From NCBI GenBank assembly GCA_020882975.1, contig JAHRFD010000019.1:51896-115895 (forward strand): a stretch of DNA of 64,000 nucleotides, read 5' to 3'. The notes below the pieces were generated by a model. The model made no database searches. It saw nothing but the letters and a program-made list of their open reading frames with translations, and had not been told where the DNA came from. Positions 17,221 through 25,699 of this stretch are shown here, in pieces (positions within the stretch are counted from its first letter, which is position 1; the number at the start of each line of letters is the position of its first letter). The DNA is from Microcoleus sp. EPA2. Lineage in GTDB: Bacteria; Cyanobacteriota; Cyanobacteriia; Cyanobacteriales; Microcoleaceae. Made by a program: the position numbers and the translations under genes.

Positions 17221-17639
17221 CGCGATCGCGCCTCTGCTAAAAATTATTCAGGTGTACTCATCATTTTAACAACATATCTAGCCCTCTCAAGACCATCTGA
17301 GGGCGTATCAAATCTCAAACTTATTGACATTTTTGATAAACTGTGCATATTTTTCTCGCTCCTGGGCGATCGCCTCTACAATAATCTAAAATCTAAAATC
17401 CCATTGACTGATGTCACAAAGTACGCGAAACTTTACACATAACTGACGTAAAGCTTCTAGATATTAATAACTTTTGTGAAGTTGTGACTCGCAACCTATC
17501 AATTAGTCAAAATTGATTTAGGGGTTTGCGAGTTACGCCAACCTCAAGAAGCGACGCCCGCAGGCATCGTCCTTAGCTTAGTGCTACCGATGTCTAGTCT
17601 CACTATTCCTATTCAGTCAGCCACTGTTCGATAACATAC
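17221..17639. other. Divergent intergenic region, no gene seen
   Basis: 419 bp between the divergent Uma2 triplet and the DUF2997-ycf35 cluster. It probably contains both promoters. I see no clear element other than a GC-rich patch near 17550 (GCGACGCCCGCAGGCATCGTCC). Confidence 0.45.
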
Positions 17640-17849
17640 ATGGAAACACTAGAGTTTGTGATTTATCCAGATGGCCGGGTACAGGAAACAGTCACCGGCA
17701 TTATTGGCGCATCCTGCGCTGAGGTAACGGCTGCGATCGAAGCTCAGCTTGGAGTTGTGCTTCATCAAGAGTCTACATCTGAATATTTTGCCCAAGCGGT
17801 TCATCAGTCAGCCGAAGCGACAACCCAAGTGGCTTTTAGCGATTGGTAA
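17640..17849 (+). CDS. DUF2997 small protein
   Basis: 69 residues. METLEFVIYPDGRVQETVTGIIGASCAEVTAAIEAQLG matches the pattern of DUF2997 ('I-pdG-V-e-V-Gi-G-sC---t--ie--lG'). First of three same-strand genes with ycf35 and a ferredoxin, a grouping conserved in cyanobacteria. Function unknown; the shared operon hints at a role with the ferredoxin. Confidence 0.85.
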   Translation: METLEFVIYPDGRVQETVTGIIGASCAEVTAAIEAQLGVVLHQESTSEYFAQAVHQSAEATTQVAFSDW

Positions 17850-17889
17850 TTTTTTTTGTTGAGTTCACTTAAATTTTTTTGGAATCATC

Positions 17890-18276
17890 ATGTCACACTT
17901 TAGCCAAATTAAGACCCAGATCCGCAATTTGAATTCTTTGGAAGCTGCTTTAACCGACTTGGGTATCCACTGGAAGTCGGGCCCGACACAGGTGCGGGGT
18001 TATCGCGGACTAACTAGCACCGCTGAGGTGGTTATTGAGCAGGAAAATGGCTATGACTTAGGTTTTAGCTGGAATGGGACTGAATATGAATTAGTCGCTG
18101 ACTTACAATTTTGGCAGCAAGCTTGGTCTGTAGACCGTTTTCTGAATAAGGTGACTCAGCGCTATGCTTACCACACGGTGGTGAATGAGAGCGCCAAACA
18201 GGGTTTCCAAGTTTCTGAACAAAAGCAAAATCAAGATGGTTCGATTCGCTTGGTAGTACAGCGCTGGTGCGCTTAG
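17890..18276 (+). CDS. ycf35: Ycf35 / DUF1257 protein
   Basis: 128 residues, the usual length. MSHFSQIKTQIRNLNSLEAALTDLG, GYRG, YDLGFSWNGTEYELVADLQFW and FLNKVTQRYAYHTV are characteristic of the Ycf35 family found in cyanobacteria and some plastid genomes. It lies 40 bp after the DUF2997 gene and 95 bp before a ferredoxin. Molecular role not established. Confidence 0.93.
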   Translation: MSHFSQIKTQIRNLNSLEAALTDLGIHWKSGPTQVRGYRGLTSTAEVVIEQENGYDLGFSWNGTEYELVADLQFWQQAWSVDRFLNKVTQRYAYHTVVNESAKQGFQVSEQKQNQDGSIRLVVQRWCA

Positions 18277-18327
18277 ATGCGTCTAGCTTCAAACAGTGGC
18301 TGCACAATCAAATAAATTCACCATCTA

Positions 18328-18347
18328 AAGTCCGCCTCTGCGGACTT
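18328..18347 (+). other. Hairpin AAGTCCGC-ctct-GCGGACTT between ycf35 and ferredoxin
   Basis: Perfect 8-bp arms, 4-nt loop, no long T-run. The same hairpin type recurs at 25221-25238 and 27723-27740, so it is a dispersed element; it may also attenuate or process the ycf35 operon. Confidence 0.6.
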
Positions 18348-18370
18348 ATTGTTATTGGAAGAGGTCGAAA

Positions 18371-18841
18371 ATGTCTGAGATTTCTGGAATTGAAATAGAG
18401 ACTGCGGGCGATCGCACTGGTTGTGAACCAGAGTTAGGTGGTTTTTTGCGAGATGCGCCCGATCGCACTGGTTTTGAACCAGAGTTGGGTGGCGTGTTGC
18501 GACAAAAAGGTGTCTACGTTGATGAGATTACCTGCATTGGTTGCAAGCATTGCGCTCATGTTGCTCGGAATACCTTTTACATTGAACCGGATTATGGGCG
18601 ATCGCGCGTAGTTCGACAAGATGGTGATTCTGAAGAATTGATTGCTGAGGCGATCGATACTTGTCCGGTGAATTGCATTCACTGGGTAGATTACACCGAA
18701 CTCAAGAATCTGGAAAAGGAACGCCAGGATCAGGTAATTCCTGTCGTGGGCTTCCCGGTGGATATGGCAACAGTTCGGGCCGGTATTCGCCAGCGGCAAA
18801 AAGCGAAATTGGGCGATCGCAACTCCAAACACGGCCATTAA
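18371..18841 (+). CDS. 4Fe-4S ferredoxin with duplicated N-terminal extension
   Basis: 156 residues. Cluster ligands are in CIGCKHC (C55, C58, C61) and CPVNC (C98, C102), as in bacterial-type [4Fe-4S]/[3Fe-4S] ferredoxins linked to ycf35. The C terminus (PVDMATVRAGIRQRQKAK) is basic. The N-terminal ~45 residues contain a direct repeat, DRTGxEPELGGxLR twice, encoded around two HIP1-like octamers, suggesting duplication of a HIP1-containing segment. Predicted cytosolic electron carrier; partner unknown. Confidence 0.9.
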   Translation: MSEISGIEIETAGDRTGCEPELGGFLRDAPDRTGFEPELGGVLRQKGVYVDEITCIGCKHCAHVARNTFYIEPDYGRSRVVRQDGDSEELIAEAIDTCPVNCIHWVDYTELKNLEKERQDQVIPVVGFPVDMATVRAGIRQRQKAKLGDRNSKHGH

Positions 18842-18868
18842 CATCACACAATCAGAATACAAACACAA

Positions 18869-18896
18869 AGCCCGCCACTGCGGGCTATTTTTATTT
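18869..18896 (+). terminator. Rho-independent terminator after ferredoxin
   Basis: AGCCCGC-CACT-GCGGGCT followed by ATTTTTATTT. Confidence 0.85.
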
Positions 18897-18932
18897 CCCT
18901 GATTCATTCCCCCCCTTGGGAAGTTCTGATTG

Positions 18933-19001
18933 ATTCCGATACAACCGGAATGATTTAACCGCGAAGGCGCGAAGGACGCGAAGGAAGAGAAGAGAGAGTT
19001 T
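18933..19001. repeat. Partial copy of the ~100-bp MITE found in tnpB
   Basis: About 70 bp match the core of the element at 63773-63874 (GATTTAACCGCGAAGGCGCG ... GAGAGAGTTTAATA), but the outer termini are missing. The leading small hairpin ATTCCG...CGGAAT has its 7-nt loop in the opposite orientation relative to the tnpB copy. Confidence 0.75.
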
Positions 19002-19110
19002 AATACAGAAGGATGAAGAGAGGATTTTATATCATTCCCCCCAGCAGAAGTTTTGATTCATTCCCCCCTTGGGGGGGGTAGGGGGGGGTTCTTCTTCCTT
19101 CTGCCATAAC

Positions 19111-19392
19111 TTATTTCAAAGGATGGTGATCCGCCAGAATTTTCTCAACTCTAGCCTCATCAATTCTCGCAGTCAATCTAGTAGCCTCATTGTTATCCCG
19201 AATCGTTTTTGCTAAAGTAAAAGAAGAACCTACCGAGAAAGTCAAACCCATACCCATAAAACTTTTTACCCAGACATCAACTGGCAAGTAAATGATACCG
19301 ACCGCTGTGGTAGAAGTGGCTAGAATAAAGGAAATCCAACACTGTAAAATCCAAGCATTAGTATCTTTTTGACGTAAAATTTGTTGTGCCAT
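19111..19392 (-). CDS. YiaA/YiaB two-helix inner-membrane protein
   Basis: 93 residues. Two hydrophobic segments (about 14-35, CWISFILATSTTAVGIIYLP, and 42-62, SFMGMGLTFSVGSSFTLAKTI) are joined by the short VDVWVK turn. This, with the AWILQCWISF start, is the YiaAB two-helix pattern. The C-terminal tail NNEATRLTARIDEARVEKILADHHPLK is charged and cytosolic. Function unknown. Single gene with repeats upstream and downstream. Confidence 0.8.
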   Translation of the reverse strand: MAQQILRQKDTNAWILQCWISFILATSTTAVGIIYLPVDVWVKSFMGMGLTFSVGSSFTLAKTIRDNNEATRLTARIDEARVEKILADHHPLK

Positions 19393-19619
19393 AATCTCTC
19401 CGGTTTAAATATATCTTTGGGTGGATTAACTTCAAGAATAGAGAGTATAAAAGAAGCGATCGGGAGAGATAGGGACAGTTTGAATAAGTGCACAGAGCGA
19501 TCGGGGTTTTAACTAAAAAGGCGATCGACACAAATAGGGTTTCAGCCTCAAGTAGTCAGGATGGGAGTAGACAGTTGGTAAACTGGACTAAAGAGATGGA
19601 TACAGTTAGATTAATTATG

Positions 19620-20402
19620 TTAATTACTAGCGTCCGAGTCTATGCTTTGCTGCTGTATTTGTTGTAGCAAAGCTTGATAACGTTGTCGCTCTTGTTCCAG
19701 TTGTGCGATCGCTTCATCCGCACGTTGCCGTTCCTGTTGGGCAAGAGATTGAGCAATTTCCTTCTCTTGCCGTTCCTGTTGGGCAAGAGATTGAGCAATT
19801 TCCTTCTCTTGACGTTCCTGTTCCCTGACTCGATCCATTTCCACAGGAGTGAGAAACTTCCGGCCATCTGGATGATAAATTTCCAGAGTATCCTCTGTCA
19901 ATTCAAAGCGAATTTGCAACAGCGGACTAACCCAGCCATTCATTTCTGCGATCGGTTCCAACCAATCTTCATGGCGAACAAAGCCACTCAATTCCATATT
20001 GTCTGGGTCATAAATGTAATATTCTTCTACTCCATAGCGTTGATAAAACAGGAGTTTTTCTCCCATCTTTCCAGCCAGATTTCCAGGGGATAAGATTTCA
20101 AAAGCGACTTGAGGAGGGATATTATCTTCTTTCCACTGCTGGTAAGAACCTCTGTCACCTTTTGGCCTACCAAAGACAACCATTGCATCCGGTGCTTGGC
20201 GAATTTTGTTATTTCCTTGAACGGGATACCAAAGTAAATCTCCGGCGACGAAGACATCTAGGATGTTGGCAAACAAGATTTCTAGATTTTCTGTAATAGT
20301 GACAATCCATCGGAATTGTTTGGTATTGTCGGCCATTGGTTCTCCGTCGCTGTCTGGGTAGATGATTTCTGGTTTGGTTTCGGGGGTGAGTTGTTGTACC
20401 AT
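19620..20402 (-). CDS. Uma2 family protein with C-terminal coiled coil
   Basis: 260 residues. The Uma2 core (APDAMVVFGRPKGDRGSYQQWKEDNIPPQVAFEILSPGN, YGVEEYYIYDPDN) occupies about residues 40-175. From about 188 onward comes a Glu/Gln/Arg-rich coiled coil with a 13-residue repeat QERQEKEIAQSLA in two copies, ending in QRADEAIAQLEQERQRYQALLQQ. This long-tailed Uma2 type is common in cyanobacteria. Function unverified. Confidence 0.85.
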   Translation of the reverse strand: MVQQLTPETKPEIIYPDSDGEPMADNTKQFRWIVTITENLEILFANILDVFVAGDLLWYPVQGNNKIRQAPDAMVVFGRPKGDRGSYQQWKEDNIPPQVAFEILSPGNLAGKMGEKLLFYQRYGVEEYYIYDPDNMELSGFVRHEDWLEPIAEMNGWVSPLLQIRFELTEDTLEIYHPDGRKFLTPVEMDRVREQERQEKEIAQSLAQQERQEKEIAQSLAQQERQRADEAIAQLEQERQRYQALLQQIQQQSIDSDASN

Positions 20403-20489
20403 GCTATTTGATGGTTGTGGTGCTGGTTTTAGTATAGCTGTTGAGGGTTTGAGGGGTTGAAGGGCGATCGTTTTTTCAGACCTCTGTTT

Positions 20490-21101
20490 TTACAATAACT
20501 GAGGAGCAGTGCCATGAGTAGAGTCGATGAAGCCCATTCCCTCAATGCTAGCCATAAAAGGATCAGTGCCATGAATAGATTCGGTGAACTCCCTTCTCTC
20601 GTTGCTAGCCGGACGAGGGCCAGTGCCATGAATAGATTCGGTGAACTCCCTTCTCTCGTTGCTACCCCTAAAAGTCCACGGAGGATTAGTACCTAAATTA
20701 AGAGGAGGAAAACTAATATCAAAAGTCCCATCCGTTGGGGAATCTATGTTCAAGGGAGGATTGTTCAAGTTATCTGTACTTTCCACCCAAAAATCAAGGG
20801 GGATTTGTTGATATATTGCTTCTAGATATTCTAGTAGTTTGTCTATTTTTTGCGAAATTTCAATAGTGGCAAAAGATTCCCTCAAAACAGTTATTTTTAA
20901 AAGGTTTATCAACAGAGAGCGGAATTTTCTCAAATCTACCCCCTGATTTAATTGAGATTGTTCTATTGTGTCAATTCTTACGTAAATCTTTTGCAGCAGT
21001 TCTAGGGTATGCCTGACTTGTTCTTGAGGTTGCCTAGAACTCATTAACTCACTAGAGATACCCAGCATTAAAACTTCCAAAGAAGCCTCTAACTTATTCA
21101 T
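20490..21101 (-). CDS. Hypothetical protein with C-terminal 20-residue repeats
   Basis: 203 residues. The N-terminal ~110 residues look helical (LELLQKIYVRIDTIEQSQLNQGVDLRKFRSLLINLLKI). The C terminus carries three tandem ~20-residue units around NERREFTESIHGTGP, the third degenerate (IEGMGFIDSTHGTAP), encoded by 57-60-bp DNA repeats. It starts 66 bp downstream of the caspase-STAND-WD40 gene on the same strand and is probably co-transcribed. No family recognised. Confidence 0.65.
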   Translation of the reverse strand: MNKLEASLEVLMLGISSELMSSRQPQEQVRHTLELLQKIYVRIDTIEQSQLNQGVDLRKFRSLLINLLKITVLRESFATIEISQKIDKLLEYLEAIYQQIPLDFWVESTDNLNNPPLNIDSPTDGTFDISFPPLNLGTNPPWTFRGSNERREFTESIHGTGPRPASNERREFTESIHGTDPFMASIEGMGFIDSTHGTAPQLL

Positions 21102-21166
21102 ACGTTTTGAACTCTTTTTGTGTATGTCAACCTAAATTTTACTAGAATAAATTTGACGATTAGTTC

Positions 21167-24100
21167 TCAACGATCGCAAATTGTCTTTTCTTCTGGACTC
21201 AATTTTTGACTACTTTTTAAGTAAGACTTTAATATCTTACAGCCATCTTCTAACAAATCATCTAATTTTATTTTTTCTTTAAGTTTCTTTTTTGTGGGAA
21301 AAATGTCTATTTGCCAAATTCTGACGCTTCTATCATCACTGGCGGATGCAATAGTAATTTTATCATCCTTTGTCCGATCGATAAATTGTACAGCATTGAC
21401 TTGACCCTTGTGCCCTTTCACAGTCTCATTAGCTATCTCTAAAGGTTTTTTATTGTTTCCCATCTTTATTACCTCATCAAAAGACCATAGTTTTATGGTT
21501 GTGTCACTTCCTCCTGAGAGAATTAACTTCTCATCTTTACTAAATGCCAAACCATATAACTCACCTTGGCTGCTCTTGATTTCTCCTATAAATTTTACGC
21601 CTTGTTTCAGCGACCAAATTTTTATATTACCATCAGCTCCAGCAGAAGCTAGAAGATTACCACTAGGGCTAAATTTTACTGAATTTACCATCCCTCGGTG
21701 TTCGCCTAAAATTTGTGTTGTATTAGTTTTTAAATTCCAAATTTTTACCTTACCACCATCTAAAAACCCTGCGTAAGCAATAAAGCTTTTGTCTTTAGGA
21801 TTAAAATCAGTTCTATAAATATAGGTAACTTTATATATTTTACTTTGGAACTGATTATCTATTTTTTCTTGTACTTTTTGGTAGGTTTTAGTATCCCATA
21901 TTTTTATCTCACCGCCAGCATCTGACACAGCAATCAAGCTACCGTCAGAACTAAAACTAACACTAAATACAGTTCCTTTTAATTCGGAAAAAGTATGTAA
22001 TCTTTGTCCATTTATAGTCCAGATTATAGCTCTGTCATTACTGGCAGAGGCAATTATGTTTTCATTTTTAGAATTGAATTTAATTTCGTGAATTATGTTG
22101 TTAGATCCTGAAGCCCCGGCAAAACTTCTGAGGTTCTGACCTTCTAAATTCCATAATTTGATATTCTGATCTGTACTTGCAGAAGCAAGAATACCAGCAC
22201 TAGGGCTAAAACTTATGCTCGTAACCGCGTCTTTATGACCTTCCAAGCGATTGCGTTCCTGCACGCTGTAGATTACGGTTTGAAGCTTAGATAATGTAAT
22301 TATATCAGAATTACCTATCTCTCTCAGTTTTTTCAGTGCTTCTATACTCGTTTTTAAAGCTTCAAGTTGATTATTAGCTTTCAATAACAGTTCAGAGGTT
22401 GAAACCAAGGTTCCAAGAGTCATCGCCTCCCGTTGTTTTTTCTGTCCATCGAGTACATTGGTAAGTAATCCCAAGCCAAGTGTAAAGGTTAAAAGTATCC
22501 CAGATGCGATCGCCAACCTAGTCCTTTGCTTTTGAGCCTGATATTTTTCATCCGTCAGTTTTATTTCCCTTTCTAGTATCTTGATTTCATCTTGAATCTG
22601 CCGATCGCGCCTACCAACACTTTTCTCCAAAAAATCCCTCTCATCCCCAGTCAAATTCTGCCGCACCCTTTTCTCCCACTCCTCCACCTCCGCCAATCGC
22701 GCCCCCGTCAACAACGCCGACTCCGACTTACCATAAGTTTCCTTCCACTCCCGACAAGCTGTCTCTAACCGCCGACTAATCCGAATATTTTCCAGATCCT
22801 CTTCAATCCAACTACTCACCAATTTCCACTGACACAACAAAGCTTCATGAGCCACTTCCACCGTATTTTCATCCACAATAATCAAACGCTGCTGCGCCCC
22901 AGCCAACAGCCCAATTACCCGATCCAACTGCTCAGTAGAATCTGCGATGTCCTTTACTCTACCCCAATCAACCCGCCGGCGCGTTACCTCCGTACCCTCA
23001 CCCAACTGCGCCAACTCCATAAATAGTTTGCGAACAAAAAGGCGATCGCCCTCACTAAGACTTTCATAGATTGCATTAGCTCGATTTTCCAAAGCCCCTT
23101 CAACACCACCAATATCTTCATAGCCCTTTCTCGTCAGTAACGGCTCTGGTAATTCTGGTTTTTCAATACAAACTCGCCACAACTCTTTCAAAGCATATTG
23201 TAACAAAGGCAACGCACCAGGCTGACCCGCCACATCCTGAGCAATTTGCAATACCAACCCCTGCTCAAATTTAACACCATGCAACTGGGCAGGTTTCTCG
23301 ATCGCCTCTGGCAACTCCTTAATCCCTAGGGACTTCACAATATAAGTGCTAGGCGGAATATGATTGATCAAATTTAAAACATCTGGATAATTAGTACAAC
23401 GAATTAAAAAATCCCCACGAATTGCAATAATCATCCGGCTCTTTCGCGCGGAATCATTCATCTCCTCTGCAATCAAACGGATAAAACTCCCTCGCTCAGA
23501 TTCATCCTCACAAAGCGTAAATATCTCCTCAAACTGATCTATAAAAATTACAAACGGCTCATTCCGCTCTCGATACCGAGCTACAACATCCACCAACTTT
23601 CCTAGGGGATGCTTCCCAGGAGTAAAAGATGCAACAGGCCACTGACTGCTACCAGGAATTCTATCTCGACTTAACTCTGGCAACAACCCCCCTTTAATTA
23701 AAGAAGATTTCCCAGAACCAGAATAGCCAATAATAGGAATAAAACGACTATTTGTCAAATGAGTAATCAGTATCCGAACAGCTTCCTGCCTCCCACAAAA
23801 ATACTTTTCTTGTTCAGCTTCAAAAGCAGAAAGTCCTAGATAGGGATTTTGGCGATCGAAACTAATTTCACTAGCAGGCATTTCTGACTGCGGATAAGTT
23901 ACTAGAGTAATGCAGCGCCCCCAGCCCATCCGAATCGGTTCTTGGACAAAACTCTTTAGTTCCCCACTGATGTAATCGAACAAACGATCGCCACTAACAC
24001 GAAGATTGCGATCGGCATTTGCTGATGCCAGTCCCTTCAGCACAGCACCTGTAAAATAACTATTTGGTTCACCTTTTAAAGATTTTGCAGTCTCAAATGT

Positions 24101-24655
24101 TCGGCACGCCGCCATTAAATAATAATCTCTTTGTGTACTGAAAGCCGTCAGAGTTCGCTGCACAAGCTGACTTTCTAAAAAATAACCACTATGACAACAA
24201 TCCAACAACATTACCAAACTGCTCAAATCCGATTGCTGAATTAAATCGTTGAGACTTGCTAAAGAAATACCATATTTATAGTCAATAACTTCCTTCCCAG
24301 CCATTTCCACCTGACAGTCAGAAGTCGCTAAAACTCCCTTTTGCTGTCCTAAACTATCGCAGAAGGTAAACCCGTGACCAGCAAAATAAATCAAAGCTTC
24401 ATTTTTAGTAGCTCTATCTAACAGTAAAGTTCTCAACTCTTGACCGACTTCAGTTGCTGTAACTGTCTTATTTCCGCTGATTTCAAAACAATTTTTTTCG
24501 GCATTCCATCGTGCCGGTAATCGCTTCACCTCAAAACCGCCATACTGCTCTAATACTTGCGCCAAAATCTCCGCATCACTAGCAGCTTTCGGGAGACGGG
24601 ACATTTGTGAGCTTTGATACTCAGTAATACCAATAACCAGGGCATAACGAGCCAT
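21167..24655 (-). CDS. Caspase (C14) - nSTAND NTPase - WD40 protein
   Basis: 1162 residues. Residues 1-250 are a caspase-fold peptidase with H94 (YFAGHGF) and C154 (LDCCHSG). Residues about 270-690 are a STAND P-loop module: NPYLGLSAFEAEQEKYFCGR, Walker A GYSGSGKSS (310-318), Walker B FVIFIDQFEEIF and AIRGDFLIRC. A hydrophobic segment (about 735-757) may span the membrane. From about 815 come WD40 repeats (e.g. GILASASTDQNIKLWNLEG, NLLASAGADGNIKIWSL). This plan suits ligand sensing by WD40/STAND that switches on a protease, as in cell-suicide or anti-phage systems (inference). Paired with a divergent Trypco1-like gene. Confidence 0.9.
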   Translation of the reverse strand: MARYALVIGITEYQSSQMSRLPKAASDAEILAQVLEQYGGFEVKRLPARWNAEKNCFEISGNKTVTATEVGQELRTLLLDRATKNEALIYFAGHGFTFCDSLGQQKGVLATSDCQVEMAGKEVIDYKYGISLASLNDLIQQSDLSSLVMLLDCCHSGYFLESQLVQRTLTAFSTQRDYYLMAACRTFETAKSLKGEPNSYFTGAVLKGLASANADRNLRVSGDRLFDYISGELKSFVQEPIRMGWGRCITLVTYPQSEMPASEISFDRQNPYLGLSAFEAEQEKYFCGRQEAVRILITHLTNSRFIPIIGYSGSGKSSLIKGGLLPELSRDRIPGSSQWPVASFTPGKHPLGKLVDVVARYRERNEPFVIFIDQFEEIFTLCEDESERGSFIRLIAEEMNDSARKSRMIIAIRGDFLIRCTNYPDVLNLINHIPPSTYIVKSLGIKELPEAIEKPAQLHGVKFEQGLVLQIAQDVAGQPGALPLLQYALKELWRVCIEKPELPEPLLTRKGYEDIGGVEGALENRANAIYESLSEGDRLFVRKLFMELAQLGEGTEVTRRRVDWGRVKDIADSTEQLDRVIGLLAGAQQRLIIVDENTVEVAHEALLCQWKLVSSWIEEDLENIRISRRLETACREWKETYGKSESALLTGARLAEVEEWEKRVRQNLTGDERDFLEKSVGRRDRQIQDEIKILEREIKLTDEKYQAQKQRTRLAIASGILLTFTLGLGLLTNVLDGQKKQREAMTLGTLVSTSELLLKANNQLEALKTSIEALKKLREIGNSDIITLSKLQTVIYSVQERNRLEGHKDAVTSISFSPSAGILASASTDQNIKLWNLEGQNLRSFAGASGSNNIIHEIKFNSKNENIIASASNDRAIIWTINGQRLHTFSELKGTVFSVSFSSDGSLIAVSDAGGEIKIWDTKTYQKVQEKIDNQFQSKIYKVTYIYRTDFNPKDKSFIAYAGFLDGGKVKIWNLKTNTTQILGEHRGMVNSVKFSPSGNLLASAGADGNIKIWSLKQGVKFIGEIKSSQGELYGLAFSKDEKLILSGGSDTTIKLWSFDEVIKMGNNKKPLEIANETVKGHKGQVNAVQFIDRTKDDKITIASASDDRSVRIWQIDIFPTKKKLKEKIKLDDLLEDGCKILKSYLKSSQKLSPEEKTICDR

Positions 24656-24802
24656 TGAGTTTCACCTAAACTTAAAAATACTGGCTTAATTGACAAACAC
24701 CCTGAACCGTTGTTTTCCTTTAAACGCTATAATAACTAAACTTCCCGGAAGCAAGCTCGATCTTTAAGCAAAATCAACATAAACTTAACAATAGGTAACA
24801 TT

Positions 24803-25153
24803 ATGATAGAACGTTTCGCCTTTGAAGAACATAAACAAGTGTACGAAGTCACCATTGACGAAACTGCAACGTCAGAGGACGATAGTCCTTTTGATGAACA
24901 AAGGGGTATAGGAAGCGAGACGATGAACCGGATGCAGCAAGCTCGCCAGCTAATTCGTAATTATGCTATGTATGCTGTCACTGCTTTTAAAGATTTTGGT
25001 GCGGCGGAAGTAGAAGAAGTGACACTAAAATTTTCTATCAAAATGGGGGGAAAAACTGGCATTCCATATATTACCGAAGGCTCAGCCGAAGGCAATTTAG
25101 CAATTGAGGTAAAGTGCAAGTTTCCTAAATTTCCTACAAACGAAAACTCTTAA
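24803..25153 (+). CDS. Trypco1-like (CU044_2847-type) small protein
   Basis: 116 residues. The distal half (GAAEVEEVTLKFSIKMGGKTGIPYITEGSAEGNLAIEVKCKF) follows the beta-rich pattern of the trypsin-co-occurring domain 1 / CU044_2847 family, which accompanies trypsin-like or caspase peptidases and STAND NTPases in predicted conflict systems. It is divergent from the caspase-STAND-WD40 gene with a 147-bp shared promoter region, and could be its adaptor or substrate. The family assignment is from pattern memory and needs a profile search. Confidence 0.6.
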   Translation: MIERFAFEEHKQVYEVTIDETATSEDDSPFDEQRGIGSETMNRMQQARQLIRNYAMYAVTAFKDFGAAEVEEVTLKFSIKMGGKTGIPYITEGSAEGNLAIEVKCKFPKFPTNENS

Positions 25154-25220
25154 ACCGTTCTTAAGCCTTAATTCCAGCTAAGTAAACCCACCTAACAAAA
25201 CAGAATAGGCACTTTCTCTT

Positions 25221-25238
25221 AGTCCGCCGAGGCGGACT
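25221..25238. terminator. Hairpin AGTCCGC-CGAG-GCGGACT between convergent genes
   Basis: Perfect 7-bp arms. It lies between the ends of the Trypco1-like gene and the PIN-like gene, so it may serve as a bidirectional terminator. It belongs to the dispersed AGTCCGC hairpin class. Confidence 0.5.
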
Positions 25239-25267
25239 TCGTTTGTCTATTTCAATGTCAAAAAGTT

Positions 25268-25699
25268 TCAATCGCCGAGTGATGCTTTTTTAGGGAGCTT
25301 TTTCAAAAGTTCCTTTTGGTTTTTGCAGGACGTTACTTTACCCGACTGGTGTACCTTAGCGATGAAAGGTGCTTGATTCCCCCGCATAAATCGTTGCATA
25401 TTTTCTAAGGCATTTACAAAAGCTTGTGCGACTACAACTCCAGAAACATCGCCGCCCACAAATGCAAAAAGCCGTACATTGCCTTGAGCCACGGCTAATA
25501 ACTCCAAAGGACGGCTAGCGATTTTCTTGTCCTTTGTTAATACCACCCAATTGCGCTCTCCAACTATCCTCAGCCAATCCTCATCATTGATATCTTGACT
25601 AAAATGATCGTCGTGAATTTCTACTGTCGCCCCCGCCTTTCGTAGTGGATCTGCCAGTTTCTTTCCTAAACATCTGTCTATGAAAAATATCTCATTCAT
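25268..25699 (-). CDS. PIN-like (DUF5615-type) putative toxin nuclease
   Basis: 143 residues. The N terminus EIFFIDRCLGKKLADPLRKAGATVEIHDDHF resembles DUF5615/Mut7-C-like PIN domains, with acidic residues at D8 and in the NDEDWLRIVGERNWVVLTKDKKI block (the 'D--w---a-e-g-vvlT-D-df' motif). Its start overlaps the end of the DUF433 gene by 4 nt. DUF433-DUF5615 pairs are predicted toxin-antitoxin modules, so this is probably an RNase toxin. Confidence 0.75.
   Translation of the reverse strand: MNEIFFIDRCLGKKLADPLRKAGATVEIHDDHFSQDINDEDWLRIVGERNWVVLTKDKKIASRPLELLAVAQGNVRLFAFVGGDVSGVVVAQAFVNALENMQRFMRGNQAPFIAKVHQSGKVTSCKNQKELLKKLPKKASLGD

Noticed and set aside
20514..20696. Plus-strand frame with repeat SAMNRFGELPSLVAS
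   Set aside because: Antisense of the C-terminal repeats of the 203-residue protein; regularity is inherited from the DNA repeat.
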